From: Stomoxys calcitrans
Taxonomy: Eukaryota; Arthropoda; Insecta; Diptera; Muscidae
Direction: 5' to 3'
NCBI RefSeq assembly: GCF_963082655.1
Contig: NC_081555.1
Coordinates: forward strand, 31,295,266 to 31,359,265
DNA length: 64,000 bases
Under the pieces are notes generated by a model. The model saw only the letters and a list, made by a program, of their open reading frames with translations. It did not search any database and was not told the DNA's origin. The position numbers and the translations under genes are program-made. This document shows positions 43,930 to 55,931 of the stretch, one piece after another; positions within the stretch are counted from its first letter, which is position 1, and each line of letters begins with the position of its first letter.

Positions 43930-44610
43930 TAGAGCTGGCAAAATATCGATGGCACTGCCGATACTATCGATATTTAATATTTTAACTGAATATCGATTGA
44001 TATTTTTCCGATGGATACTATCGCAAAAGCTAAATTTTTTGCAAAACTAAACAAAAATATGTAATCCGACACTGAATGTGTCCATTAAGATTATTATTGG
44101 GTTGCACAAAAAGTAATTGCGGATTTTTTAAAAGAAAGTAAATGCATTTTTAATAAAACTTAGAATGAACTTTAATCAAATATACTTTTTTACACTTTTT
44201 TTCTAAAGCAAGCTAAAAGTAACAGCTGATAACTGACAGTAGAAAGAAAGCAATTACAGAGTCACAAGCTGTGAAAAAATTTGTCGACGCCGACTATATG
44301 ACAAATCCGCAATTACTTTTTGGGCAACCCAATACATTGCCCCTATAGAGGGCACAATTTTCATCCGATTAGACTAACATTTTGTACAATGATTTCTCTC
44401 ATGACTTCGAACTGACTTTATAAAGCCATATTTTAATTGGTCTGTGCATAGATATTGCTTCTATATACATCGATTTCCTGATTTTTACTTCTCATTTTCG
44501 TTTGAAATATATGTTATGGGAAATTAACGATAGTATCGATACTATCGATATTTATTATTAAACTATCAAAAATATTGAATGTAGCGAATATCGATAGTTT
44601 GCCAGCTCTA
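43930..44610. mobile_element. hAT-like TATCGATA element, complete, split by a mariner MITE
   Basis: Inverted ends: TAGAGCTGGCAAAATATCGA at the left and TAGAGCTGGCAAACTATCGA inverted at the right. Flanks atgtaatc and atgtaaag match at 6 of 8, fitting an 8-bp hAT target duplication that has decayed. TATCGATA occurs at 43965, 44534, 44543 and 44589. Without the 236-bp MITE the element is about 440 bp and has no ORF. This is the clearest complete copy of the family that makes up the 13-16.7 kb array. Confidence 0.75.
44097..44332 (-). mobile_element. mariner MITE, 236 bp (copy 3)
   Basis: Independent insertion, in the opposite orientation to 13098-13332, flanked by TA (44095-44096 and 44333-44334). 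The left end is slightly altered (GGGTTGCACAAA for GGGTTGCCCAAA). It is nested within the hAT-like element and therefore younger. Confidence 0.9.
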
Positions 44611-44926
44611 ATGTAAAGTGCCGGTATTGTGGCCCATTCCCATACAATAGCTCTGCGCATCCATACTGGCATATTTTTAATACTTACCCTGCTCTCTAGA
44701 ATGGCTCCAAAAGCAAATTCCATTGGATTGGCATCTTTCGCATTGGACAGCTCTGTATGGACGAAATGAAGTGCGGAACCAGTATTGGAGACTACTCCCC
44801 AAATTGGGAATTATTTTCGAAAATAGGCACGAATTTTGGACTTGGGGATTCGGAGCAAAAATTAGGTATCCTTTGGGGAGGAATTTTCGCTAAAAATTTT
44901 TGTTTGTTACCTTTACTATTTTTTAT
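44611..44926. other. No gene seen
   Basis: Short noncoding interval. The 60-69 codon frames (44514-44939) overlap transposon ends and are not convincing. Confidence 0.45.
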
Positions 44927-45690
44927 ACCCCCACCATAGGATGGTGGGAGTATTTGTTTGTAACACCTCAAAATATGCGTCTAAGACCCCAAAAAGTATA
45001 TATATTCTTGAAATTTTAAGTCGATCTAGCCATGTCTGTCCGTCTGTCTGTCGAAAGCACCTCTAGAGGGCGCAATTCTAGTCCGATTTGACTAAAATTT
45101 TGCACGTGTTGTTTTGGTATCACTTCCAACAACAGTGCGAAGTATGGCTAAAATCGGTTCATAACCTAATATAGCCGATATAAACCGATCTAGGTTCTTG
45201 ACTTCTTGAGCCTCTATAGGGCGCAATTCTAGTCCGATTTGATTGATGGTGTTTTGGTATCACTTCCAAGAACTGTGCTGAGCATGATTCAAATCGGTTA
45301 ATTACCTGGTATAGCTGCCGTACTTCTTGAGCCGCTGGAGGGCTCAATTCTCATCCGATTTGGCTGACACTTTGCATGACACGTTTTGATTTGACTTCCA
45401 ACATAACCTGGTATAGCTGCTTATAAACCGATCTGGGGTCTTGACTACTTGAGCCTCTACAGGGCGCAATTCTCATTCGATTTGGCAGAAATTTTGTACA
45501 ACGGCTTCTCCCATGACCTTCAACATACGTGTCCAATATGGTCTGAATCGATCTATAGCGAGTTTGCTTCTTGAGCCCCTATAAGGCGCAATTCTTATCC
45601 GAATGGACTGAAATATTACACAATGACTTCTACAATGTTCAGCATTCAATTCATTTATGGTCCGAATCCGACTACACGTAGTTTATTGTC
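44927..45690 (+). repeat. Modular tandem repeat, type A
   Basis: It starts 'tatacccccaccataggatg' and 'aacacctcaaaatatgcgtc', with the leader 'catgtctgtccgtctgtctg'. About five modules follow with 'gcgcaattctagtccgattt' or 'tctcatccgatttgg'. It ends 'ttatggtccgaatccgac' without the inverted right terminus. Confidence 0.75.
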
Positions 45691-46269
45691 GATTTAGATA
45701 AACATTTGATAACATATTGGAACAATTTATACCATGTTGTACTTGCTGTGCTTTATTTTTATCGATAACTATCCAGGACAACTACTGTAGGTCAACGTAT
45801 TATAGTTTGAATTTTAATTTGTTTGTAACACCCAAAAGGAAAAGAGAAAAACTCACTGATAAGTATACCGATCAGCTCAGAGTCACATGCTGATTTGATT
45901 GAGTCACGTCCGTCGATTTTGCCTTGTTTATTTGTGGACAAATTCCAGATCACAATAGATATGTCATCGTCTTGAATTTTGACATTTCTTTTTGACTTGA
46001 AACTGAAAGAAATCGCTTCAGATTTGGAAAAATATTGGAATAAAGTGGTCTTCTGTTAACCGATCCTGACAAAGCACTCAAGATTCTCTTATGACTTTTG
46101 CCGTTACTGGTGAATTTGAGAGGAATCAGATTGGTGAATAGCTCCTATACATGTATCGCCCGATTTTCCCTTCAAGACTCTTGTCAGCGCATTTTTCAAC
46201 CGATTTTCTAAAAATGTTACGCAATGTCTTCTATGGCTACTACTATTCTATAGTTTTTGGTGGAAAACG
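45691..46269. other. No gene seen; weak modular-repeat traces
   Basis: Noncoding. Between about 46110 and 46269, phrases such as 'cgcatttttcaaccgatttt' and 'acgcaatgtcttctatgg' are a faint echo of the modular repeats. TATCGATA lies at 45770. Confidence 0.4.
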
Positions 46270-46905
46270 ATTCAGATTTGAATAAAGCTCAAATATATAT
46301 ACATAGCCTGACAAATAAAAAATATTAGGTTGTACCTAGAAAAAACACTCAAAATTTTTGTGGACAATAGACGGAAAAATGCTGGCAACATTGTGCGCGC
46401 AAAATTACTTTTTAACCATTCCTGGTTTATACGCTCTTTATGTGACAGTGCTGAGTCTGGTTGGTACGTCCATGGAGTACGACTGAAATATTTGCGTGCC
46501 CACTGCTCCAAAGCATTTTCCTAAATGTTTTGCCGATAAAAAGTCGCATTTACTTTGACCCCAGACTCGATGAGAACGATTGGAGTGCGGCCATCGGCGG
46601 TGACTGCTGTTCTTACCCTTGCCGTGGACGTTCGTGGTCTCAAATTCTCGTATGTACACTCGGTTAAGTGAACACGATCATTTTGGGAGCTGCTCAATTG
46701 GGAAATTCTCCACTTTTGTTTAGTACAACAACTAATTTTCTCTTTGGAGCCTGACTTTTGTCTTTGTGTTAAATTGTGTGGCTTTTTGGGACCATGTAAC
46801 TTTTTCAATATATTTTGCATCCTTTCGCTGGATATTTTTAGATCTTTAGCATTTGTTGTTGTAGTGTTTTTTTGGACGTCATGGTGTTTGACAACGCTAC
46901 CAGTT
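46270..46905 (-). pseudogene. Tc1/mariner transposase (maT-like), broken
   Basis: In the minus reading, successive blocks in different frames are KKLHGPKKP and KVRLQRENQLL (N-terminal part), LTECTYENLRPR, AVTADGRTPIVLIESGVKVNATFYRQNI, then PWTYQPDSALSHK (second aspartate region) and INQEWLKSNF. The order and wording fit a mariner-type catalytic domain. The SPDxNPLD block with the third aspartate is not preserved. Frameshifts separate the blocks. It resembles the fragment at 37180-37420. Confidence 0.7.
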
Positions 46906-48076
46906 CATTTTGTGATGTTTGAGTTCGCCAACAATAGCCGGTTGTGATTTTCTAGCCAAATATAAAGCAATCACACAATAACACTTGATCCCCATCACGA
47001 ATAACTTTCTTTTTAAATAAACACAGAGGCAAATGCTTTTGGTGGCTTGTAAACAAAATAATGAACGGTCAATAAAACTAATATCATGTAACTTATCGTT
47101 GTCTTATGAATAGTCAACAGAGTTTCTGAGGCCCCGGAAGCCTCAATTCCTGCCCGATGAAAGACACTTTTTTTTAATTTGATATATCGTTCTACGCATT
47201 ACATGTGTATTCTAGTCCAAGCAATCCTGGTGGCAACACCATTTTACAACTAAAAATTTTGTGGTATCGCCGCCTTTTTTGTTTTTGTATCTTACGTATT
47301 TAAGTGGAACAGGAACTAAATAAACAAACTTTGAAAACAGGCTGGAAAAATTACGAAAAAATATACGAAAACAAAAGCAAAACGTCGCAGCCAGACTCTG
47401 TACCTGCAAAGAGGCTGCCTTATGTGCCTGTTGCTGCTACTGCTGCTGCTAAACAAGCAATTGTTTTTTAGCCTTTTTTAAATCTTGAATCTCGATTATT
47501 CGCAATAACAATAACGTAACGTAGTTTAGACTGTTGCGTCAACAACTTAAAACGCAGCAGCAGCGGGGCAACTGGCTGTGAATAATGTTTGTTTGGAAAC
47601 GACGAATGCGACGAATGAATAGATCAAATGGGTTGAGCACCAGCGAATTATCTCGATTAATATGAATATGTACAAACGTATGTGTATGTACACATATGTA
47701 TTTTTTGTATAGAGATATGGTATAAAAAGCGAGTATATTTCAAAATGCTCCCATGATCTGGCCGATGTTGGTGCCTATCAAGAAATTCTGCAACGAAATT
47801 TTGCTGTTAAAAATGTGGTCATCAGCATATTGAGGATTGTGGGCAGCCCTCGCAGCAGAACTAACGCAAAGCGCTTGAGTCCTAAGTGACTGATTTTAAA
47901 AAGCCAGCTTGAGGTCTACTTGTGCCGCCCCATCCGTGCGGTTGGTTTCTTGCTTGACTACTTTGTTGAGCAACTAACTGCTGATAGTAGTAAGCCAGCC
48001 AGAGTCAAGCAACAACAGCGGCAGTAGCAGTACTGAATGAAAATGTTGCGGCAGTTTCTGCTGATAGGCTTCACAT
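46906..48076. other. No gene seen
   Basis: Noncoding. Small CTG/CAG runs occur at 47430-47450 and 47553-47563. A 65-codon minus-strand frame at 47212-47409 has no recognisable homology. Confidence 0.45.
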
Positions 48077-48286
48077 CAGTGTTACCGCTATCAAAAATGT
48101 TGTATACTGAAAATGCAAAATTAATGAAAACAACTAAATTCCATGAATTGAGAATGCTAAAATTTTAGTGATTTTAACAGAAAATCAAATTGAAATCTTC
48201 TATAAAGTCATGTGCCCCATGTGTAGATATTTGATCACAGAACTAAGCCAAATTTTGTTTTTGTTTATAAAAAAATGGCAACACTG
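48077..48286. mobile_element. Possible 210-bp hAT-like MITE (CAGTGTTRCC ends)
   Basis: It starts CAGTGTTACCG (48077) and ends TGGCAACACTG (48276-48286), so the first 10 bp are inverted with one mismatch. The 8-bp flanks cttcacat and ctaataaa do not match well. The boundaries are inferred only from the recurring terminal motif. Confidence 0.35.
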
Positions 48287-48936
48287 CTAATAAAATACTG
48301 ACTTGTTTTGCTTTGCGTTTTTCCTTTTTCTTTGAGCTGTTGTTTCTCACTGAGGTGTGTGTGGTGTCTTGGTATTTTGTCGTTAAGCAATTACGCGAAT
48401 TTCAGGCATTTACCTACGAAACACCAATCCAGTCAGTCCACCAGTCAACCAACCAAACAGCCATGCCATCCATCTATCCCATTTAACAAGTTTTCAGTTT
48501 CGTTTTGAATGTGTTGATCTGGTTGTTGCCGACAACCGACCAGTTGGCGGTGGTTTATTGTTTCCCGATGAGAGCAGAATAATATGAATCTGGTGGAGTA
48601 AGTTCTTTTCGTAGAATTTACATACAAAGTCGCTACCTCTGTAAATGTCTAGCCATTAAAAGTTAATATTTTTCTAATTAGCATCGATGATCATTCTTTA
48701 TATGCATACATATACCTACATATATACCCATACAATAAAAAAACCTATTTAAAACTACCTGGCAATGTTGTTGTTGCTTCATTTTCTTTTTCTTCCTTGT
48801 CTTTAAACAGAACAAAAGTGCACAAAATTGAAGGAATGATAAAGTTGGTATACAAACTCAAAGAAAATTGTTAGTAAAAACAAGTTTAAAGGATGCAGAA
48901 AAACTGCTTAGGTCCAGTATGTACCTCAAGCCATAT
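48287..48936. other. No gene seen
   Basis: Noncoding. Frames at 48308-48627 overlap on opposite strands and are not supported. Confidence 0.45.
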
Positions 48937-49411
48937 TTAGGCTTCGTTTGTTAAATAAATAAATAACAAACTAGAGAGATTGTCTTGTACCATCCCAATG
49001 GACTGGTCTAACCAGTCCCCTCGATAAATGTGAAAATCCTTATAATATCTGTTAAGATCAGTCTGTTGAAGTTCGTTGACCAATTTCATTCATTACAGTA
49101 CACATTGATTTTTTTTGCCTCTTCGATCCAATAGCTTTCGTTCTTTAATTTATACAAATCAGCTGTTTCCTGATTTTTTTAGGCTTCGTTTGTTAAATAA
49201 ATAAATAACAAACTAGAGAGATTGTCTTGTACCATCCCAATGGACTGGTCTAACCAGTCCCCTCGATAAATGTGAAAATCCTTATAATATCTGTTAAGAT
49301 CAGTCTGTTGAAGTTCGTTGACCAATTTCATTCATTACAGTGCACATTGATTTTTTTGCCTCTTCGATCCAATAGCTTTCGTTCTTTAATTTATACAAAT
49401 CAGCTGTTTCC
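48937..49411 (+). repeat. 242-bp tandem duplication
   Basis: 48938-49179 and 49180-49411 are nearly identical at an offset of 242 bp, differing at one a/g substitution and a T-run length. Each unit contains the perfect hairpin GGACTGG-tctaa-CCAGTCC. Both end in 'aaatcagctgtttcct'. Function unknown. Confidence 0.9.
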
Positions 49412-49562
49412 TTTTTAAAAATCAGCTGATTTTGAAATTATGAACGAAAATCGTTTGTTTGAGTGACACACCCTTAGTGAAAATATCTCTGAAAGACAAT
49501 AGAAAAGTCAAGTCCAACACTCTTTTGGAAAGATTCATCAGAGATTTGATAGTTTCAGTAGA

Positions 49563-49897
49563 TTCGTAGAGGTCTGATAAAAAAAAAACATTATTTAAAT
49601 TTTTTCAAAAAGTTTTTATTTATTCGTCAATAACTATCTTGTCGCCATCAAAGTAATCCCCATCAGATATTTTTTCCAACCTCGAAACACTTTTGAAACT
49701 CGCTTTTTGGTCACACAAAATTTAATATAGTATTTGATCCATTTTTTCGAATAGTAAAAAATCGAAGAGCACACCAAAACACGACTAACCAAACCGACAA
49801 TCCAAATACATGTGTACCAACATAACAGAAAAAGCAAATGCATACGTAACTGACGAAATTTGAAAAAAAGGGTTATTTTTTGATCTGACCTCGTGTA
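49563..49897 (-). mobile_element. Internally deleted mariner-like element with transposase C-terminus
   Basis: The ends are related: GAGGTCTGATAAAAAAA at 49569 and, inverted, GAGGTCAGATCAAAAAA at 49876-49892. On the minus strand, near 49660-49620, the translation DGDYFDGDKIVIDE followed by a stop matches the usual C-terminus of mariner transposases. Everything else of the ORF is deleted. TA lies next to both ends, though the right end is offset by a few bases. Confidence 0.55.
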
Positions 49898-50253
49898 TCA
49901 ATCTCATACTTCGTCTTAAAGACACTAGGGAGGCTATTGTATGCGATCCCCCGTATTGTGTTCAATGTACTTTTCCTCGATGGCATGCAACAGCCTTCAT
50001 CTATGGAGTCAAAGTACCTGTAACCAGATACTAAAGCAACGACGAGAAAAGGGTCAAATGATTGAATGAATGTGCTCTACTCCAGTCTCATCTTGATAGG
50101 TAGGAATTAGAGGCCTATGCCGGGGACGGTGCACTGGATGTTTATGGTGAAAATTTGGCCGATTCACAAGTATGGGTGTCTGGTCTGGCATCAGGTTTGG
50201 GTTCCTCTTTGCGAGCGAGAAAGTATAGGCAAACGCGAGATTGCTGATCTCTG
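49898..50253. other. No gene seen
   Basis: Noncoding. The frames at 50054-50378 on both strands overlap each other and lead into the duplicated segment. Confidence 0.4.
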
Positions 50254-50632
50254 GGACAAGGAGGAGCAACTAAAGGAAGGCGGTAAATGCCATACTCGAT
50301 CCAATGCAACGAATATGGATACCTGACTTTGATCGACCTTTGATAGCTGGTAAAGCAGCGTAGCGGACTATGTTCCATTGGGGTCCTTCCATGTTGACGG
50401 CTTTTACGTAGTGGGAAAGGTATCTTGTCTTACCTGGACCTGGAAGGAGGAGCAACTAGAGGAAGGCGGTAAATGCCATACTCGATCCAATGCAACGAAT
50501 ATGGATACCTGACTTTGATCGACCTTTGAAAGCTGGTAAGGCAGCGTAGCGGACTATGTTCCATTGGGGTCCTTCCATGTTGACGGCTTTTACGTAGTGG
50601 GAAAGGTATCTTGTCTCACCTGGACCTTCGGT
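50254..50632 (+). repeat. ~180-bp tandem duplication in unidentified sequence
   Basis: 50261-50440 and 50447-50626 match almost base for base at an offset of 186 bp. Reading frames on the minus strand are conserved between the units (shared GETRYLSHYVKAVN and QWNIVRYAALPA), producing two similar 61-81 codon frames. Base composition is richer in G+C than the surroundings. It could be a decayed coding region of a mobile element, but I recognise no domain. Confidence 0.8.
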
Positions 50633-51061
50633 ATACACGGGATTCAAATCCCCCTGGTTCCCCTTGCTAATGTCGGCGACATTTGTGTGGTATCCAGCCA
50701 CGTAAGTGCTCTACAAAGTGGTATTGCTAATCGACATTCCGTTAGGACACGAAATAAAAGAGGTCTTAGCGGGCTTCTAGACCCTGGAGATAATTTCGAT
50801 GGAGGAGCGACTGTCATAATAATGTATTGCAATGAACGTGGACTGTTAAGCGGTTAATGTTCTTGGCGTCATGCTAGATAAGGAACTGTTTAGGATAAGC
50901 AAAAAGGATCTACAATATAAACCATCGAAAACGCTGTCAGGCTTTGCTAGGTTCCCCGGGCCATCGAGGGTTGGTAATGAATCGCTAATGAATGCTGATC
51001 TTGCCACTGAATCTGTACACTGATCTATCCAAATTGGAGTGTGGGGACACACCAAGGACAC
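50633..51061. other. Unidentified higher-GC sequence
   Basis: It continues from the duplication with similar composition. Several 62-97 codon frames lie on both strands with no domain I recognise. Probably transposon-derived, given the SINE and LINE pieces immediately 3'. Confidence 0.3.
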
Positions 51062-51073
51062 TTTGGCACTGAG

Positions 51074-51245
51074 ATTCGCGTAACCGCCTATGACGCAGAA
51101 CGCCTGGGTTCAAATCAAATTGGAGACCACCGTGGCGCAGAAGTTAGCATGTCCGTTTATGACAAAGAACGCCTGGGTTCAAATCCCGTCTGAACAGAAA
51201 ATTGTAGTAACCCCTTTTCCTTAGTGAAATGTTCATGGGAAATGT
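51074..51245 (+). mobile_element. tRNA-derived SINE (+): extra head plus internally deleted copy
   Basis: 51074-51117 is a first head fragment with box B 'gggttcaaatc'. 51122-51190 is a second head with 'ccaccgtggcgcagaagtta' (box A) and 'cctgggttcaaatcccg' (box B). It jumps to the 3' end 'ttccttagtgaaatgttcat'. The body between is deleted. Two tRNA heads in tandem are unusual for this family in the window. Confidence 0.75.
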
Positions 51246-51439
51246 AGTATTTAGGAAAGATCTAAAAGGGGTTGACTTGGGCCGCCCTTATTCTTTTCCA
51301 GTGTTCTTCAGTAAAGTATTCTGAATCAAAAAAGCTAAATTTCAGCTGCACAAACTTGCACCAATTCAATATTTTGGATTATTTTGTAAAAAAGTATTTT
51401 TCTGCCCCTTTTTGGAAAAAGGGTTAAAACTCCTTTAAA

Positions 51440-52140
51440 TTGGGCTTCTAGCATAGCAAAATATATAACGTTCGCGGGAAGGCTCACAGATGCACTATGT
51501 AGATGGGCCGTAGGCTCGAAATGGGACCTGAACCCGAGGATAGTCCACTGGCTCTACAGGAGCGTGATTAGACCAATACGCCTCAGTAGTTTGGTGGACT
51601 GCTATGGAGAAAAAGTACAACATAATGACCATACAACAGGTTCAGAGAACATGTCTTGGCGTAGACGGAGCGATGAGGACCACGCCCACTAGGGCACCGG
51701 AGACTATTCTAGATATCCGACCCATTGACATACAGATTATGTGTTAGGCAGCATCTGCGGCTATGAGACTAAAGGCAATGAGAGAATGAATTGAGGATGG
51801 GAGCAGCTCATATCATCGCGATATAATTGAGGCGACGATAGGAAACACAGACGATTGGAAGGAAGGGAAGAGGTTTCCGATCGGATACCTGAGATGAACT
51901 TTGACGCGAGTGCGAGGCACTGCTGCCATCGACACAGTCTTGGATTGACGGAAGCCTACTATTGCCATCTGGACGATCAAGTTACACGGATGGATCAAAG
52001 TTAGGGGACAGAGTGGGCCTGGGGTTCTACATTGAGAACCAAGGGACTGAGATCTGTTTTAGACTGCCTGACCATAATACGGTCCTGCAGGCGAGATCCG
52101 GGCGATCACGGGATGCGTAACGCGAGGACGGAATCAGTGA
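51440..52140 (+). pseudogene. LINE family A: RT C-terminal part to RNase H start
   Basis: The conceptual order is TDALCRWAVGSKWDLNPRIV and WLYRSVIRPI (typical of the RT thumb region), a frameshift, TTPTRAPETILDI, then SSYTDGSKLGDRVGLGFYIE (start of RNase H with the first aspartate intact) and CFRLPDHNTVLQA. It ends abruptly after 'gcgtaacgcgagga'. This copy supplies the segment missing from the 3755 copy. Several stops and frameshifts make it inactive. Confidence 0.75.
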
Positions 52141-52169
52141 AGGCGAACTCCTTGATTTGAGAGATGGGT

Positions 52170-52600
52170 TTTAAGACAAAATTTGTTTGCAAATTCCAAA
52201 ACTCCCTAGATGAATATTAAAACCGATTATAACAATATGGAACTCACTCACGGGAATGATATTTAGGGGTAGAGAACGAATCTGCCATCCACATTTGGGG
52301 GGTTTAGAATCAGGGGATCGTCTAACCCCCAAAGCCTCGGAAAACTAAAATATATAACCGATAGTGACCATATGGGATATAAATGACAGATTTTTGCTAT
52401 AAGTGTACGAATCGGTCATAAAATGTAAGGAAGGGACAAGAGTAACTGAAGCCTTACCACATGCAAGAAAACCAAGCGGATATGAGCAGAGATCTGAAGA
52501 AAACCCCATTCTGAAGAAAGGAGTAAGAATCTGCGATTCATATTTGGCCAAGATATTTCCGTGTAGGAATTTGTCGTCAAATTTAAGGGACAAGTAACCC
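52170..52600 (+). repeat. Modular repeat, type C (copy 3, diverged)
   Basis: 'acaatatggaactcactcac', 'tttaggggtagagaacgaat' and 'ctgccatccacatttggggg' echo the modules at 1640-2008. Later modules are weaker. Frames of 64-109 codons inside it on both strands are incidental. Confidence 0.4.
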
Positions 52601-54542
52601 ACTTCCAAAAGAACCCAGCATAATGCGCTATCTGCACAGCTTAGGATTTTCATATTTCTTAGGCAAAACGGCACTTGAGCAGTAGCAGCTGCTTATTCAG
52701 CTAGTTTTCTATTAAATCAAAATTCGCCAAAAATGTCAAAAAAAACAAAACTATTTTAAAAAATTTTTGGTCGATTTTTTTCGAAGAATATGCAATTTCG
52801 ACAAGGAGCAATATTGGTTTTAAAAAATGTTCCAATTTTTTTTTTTCAAAGTTCTGTGTGTGACACAATTTGTCTGTAATTATCACTTTAACAATAATAC
52901 AAAAAAAATTATTTTCCACAATTTCTTTTTTTAACAAATTTCTATAACTTTTTGTTTATCATTTTGTTTCGAAATTTAGAACTATTTAACTTAAAGTTGA
53001 ATACTATCAACAAAGTTTGACAATTCAAGGTCGCAAATGATTTCCTAAAGCATTTTAATTGTTTTTTTGCCAACATGATAATTTAGTTCGTTAAAATTTT
53101 ACTACAAACAGCGTATCGACCTTAAATGGCATTACTTGAAATCGACGTTTGAACATTCAAACTGAGAGTGGTGTTGCATATTAAACAATACAAAGAAGAA
53201 AAGAATAGTCAAAAATATTTACATACGGCCAGCATAATTCTTTGGTTTCCAAAATATATCACAGTGGTTAGGTTCAAAATAATTGCGGAATATATGTTAG
53301 AAATATGTGGGAACATACTTTGAAAGCTAATAGCTTAGCAGTTATTGGACATAGGCAGAAAACTATATTTTGTTTGTTAAAGTGGCATATTTTATGTTCT
53401 ACCGTTTTATATATGTAACAGGTTGCGGAAACATAACCTTGAACTTTTATTTTTGAAATCATAAACATAAGACACAATCAAAGTTAAAAAAAAAAACAAG
53501 AATAAAATTATAGAAGTTTATTTTTTCACGGTCCATCATCATTTTAAGACACATCGTTCAATATACTCGATGGGAAAATTATGAACTATAAACAACTGGT
53601 CCATATTAATGTTTGGTCGATGGGGTCGATTGTGTACCAAAAACAAGTTTCAACAAATCGATTTATATAATTTAATATGTTAAATAGTTTTACATTATGG
53701 TAAAAATGTTATATTACAGTTAACATCTTAATTAAGCAGTTATTCATATCAATATTTTACGGATTTTGTTTCTCTGTAGGTGATTTTTAATATGTTTTGC
53801 TACCTTCATAAGTAAATAAAGGTTATTATCGTTAGCAGTAACGGTTATTATCGATATACCGATTTATTGCCTGCATGAAATATGTATAGATTTATTGTAC
53901 AACAAATCTTCATATCATCTTCTTCTCATCCCTCTCGATAGGAACCTAACTGTATATAATTTGTATAGGTTTCAAAATTACTATTCATTTATAATTTCTT
54001 CTCTTATATGTTGTTTATTGATATCGCAAAAAAGATATTTTTTATGTTTACAACATTTTCTAGAGCAATAGTGAAAATTGTGTTAAGAACTAGTTTACAT
54101 TTGCCAAATGAAAGCGAAAATTTCATTGAAAACTTTTCAAGTCACTTCCATGTGTACGTTGAGTTTTATTGCAATTTAGAACAAGTCTTATCTTTTATTG
54201 TCATATTAAGAGCACTTCATTCTTACATTACCATTCAAGTATCGCCATAAACTTCAAACTAAAACACAGCATATGAAGTTTTTATGTAATAAGCAATAGC
54301 AGCTGAAAGAAATGATATTCTAATATGTAGTTACACATTCACTTTATGTAAGGTGCAAACGAATGTCGTAGAAACAGGGCTGCCATCTTTTTTTTTAATC
54401 TCAAAGAATGTCAATACGGTTAATTTTTTTTTTTTTTTGATGTCGTTTTGTTACACCATCTCAGCTGAAAAATTATTAATTCAGGCGCATAAAAACATAT
54501 TTTCTTGCAATATAAAGGAAGCTTAGAATAATAAGCATACAC
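52601..54542. other. No gene seen; AT-rich
   Basis: Long AT-rich noncoding stretch with T and A runs. TATCGATA lies at 53859. Frames at 52701-52937, 53274-53477 and 54008-54250 have no recognisable homology. Confidence 0.5.
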
Positions 54543-54656
54543 ACAATGCGATCAAGGGTTGCCGTCTAAATGTTTAGGAAGTAAACAAATTTTGGCAAAT
54601 TGGTCTGTAATGGGCGGTTAGCAGCACAAACAAATATTTCGTTGCCAAAAAAATGA
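54543..54656 (+). repeat. Direct repeat flanking a hAT-like element (left)
   Basis: 'caatgcgatcaagggttgcc', 'gtctaaatgtttaggaag', 'gtaatgggcggttagcagca' and 'atttcgttgccaaaa' recur in the same order at 55932-56035, immediately beyond the right end of the element at 54665-55928. Confidence 0.7.
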
Positions 54657-54664
54657 ATTGAGAT

Positions 54665-55928
54665 CAGTGTTGGTAGGTTCCAACCAAAGTTGTTAGGTTT
54701 TTATTCCCATGGTAGGTTGGTAGGCAGACCTCAATTTTTGGTAGGTTTTTTTCAACACATAAATAACTGGTTAATTACTGAAAAATCGCCAGGGATGACG
54801 CAAAATGAATTCACTTTTGTCGTTTCTGTGTATTCGTTAAGATTGCAGAATAAAACCATGAATGTCGAGGGGCCTAATACAGTTACAAAGGGTCTTACTG
54901 CTTAAAATTTCAGCAAAAAGGGCGTAAGTTCTGATTTTGACTGTAATTAATACGAGAGTCAAATCAAGGTAGGGAATGCGTTAATCGGAAAACAGGGCTA
55001 TATGGCATCAGTATAGAAATATGATCAGATCTGATACATACTCACATGTTGACGGGTCCATGCAACTCCCTGTAAAGTTGGGTATGTACCTCTAGCGAAA
55101 TTTTCGGTTGCAATCAACAACATTTATGTCACCACTGAAAAATAGTTGCGTAGTTGCAAAATGGCGACAAACAACGATTTATAATTTTGGCCAAATATTT
55201 ATTATTTTTGGCTAACAAAGTACATAAGTATTAAAATTATACGTTTTTATTTGCAAATCATTTAATTTTATGTTTCATGGGCCTTTTAAAACAAAAATTT
55301 TCATACGTAATTGCAAGAAAAAATTCTCTAATGTCTGTTATCTCACCCAGTTACGCAAAGAAAATTTCATTTGAGCTGCGTAACTGCAAGCAAAGTTTTT
55401 GGTAACGAAAATTTTGCTTAGGATATGTCTATGCATTTCTTATGGTAACGAAAATTTTGCCAGATGTACATACTGCCCTTAAAGGCGAAAATGGGTAGCA
55501 AAAGAGCATTTCTGGGCTCAAACACTTAAATCGGGTGATCGCTTTATCCAAACTTGACACAGTTATACCTTGAAATCGGGATAAAAATTCGACATTTTAA
55601 CTCAATATTTAATTTCGGGAGATCGATATAAAGGGTGCTAAATCAAGATATACGCCATCTTTGAACATAAGGCTGCAGAGTGATTTCAACAAAAAGACGG
55701 TCGGCCATGTCTAAATTCTCTTAAAATAACGACGATCTGGTACTTTGCAGTCTTGAAAACGTATAATTGTCGTGTTCCAAATGAAACTGCAAAATGGCCA
55801 ACTCTTCGGTGTGTATAAAAACATTTGCATCATATTTGGCTTTTAGAACATTTGGTAGGTTTTGAACGGGTTTGGTAGGATTTTTCTTAAATTTCGGTAG
55901 GAAATAATTTTCTTGAGTGGCAACACTG
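54665..55928. mobile_element. Possible hAT-like element, ~1.26 kb, CAGTGTTG ends
   Basis: It starts CAGTGTTGGTAGGTT and ends, inverted, CAGTGTTGCCACTC. Just inside both ends lies a run of 'ggtaggtt'/'aacctacc' phrases (54670-54750 and 55850-55905), adding to the inverted structure. The 8-bp flanks attgagat and attgacaa match at 6 of 8. The interior is noncoding, with repeated 'cgaaaattttg' words. No transposase was seen. Confidence 0.5.
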
Positions 55929-55931
55929 ATT

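Noticed and set aside
46438..46667. Overlapping frames on both strands as host genes
   Set aside because: Only the minus-strand reading matches transposase blocks, in three frames, so it is a broken transposase.
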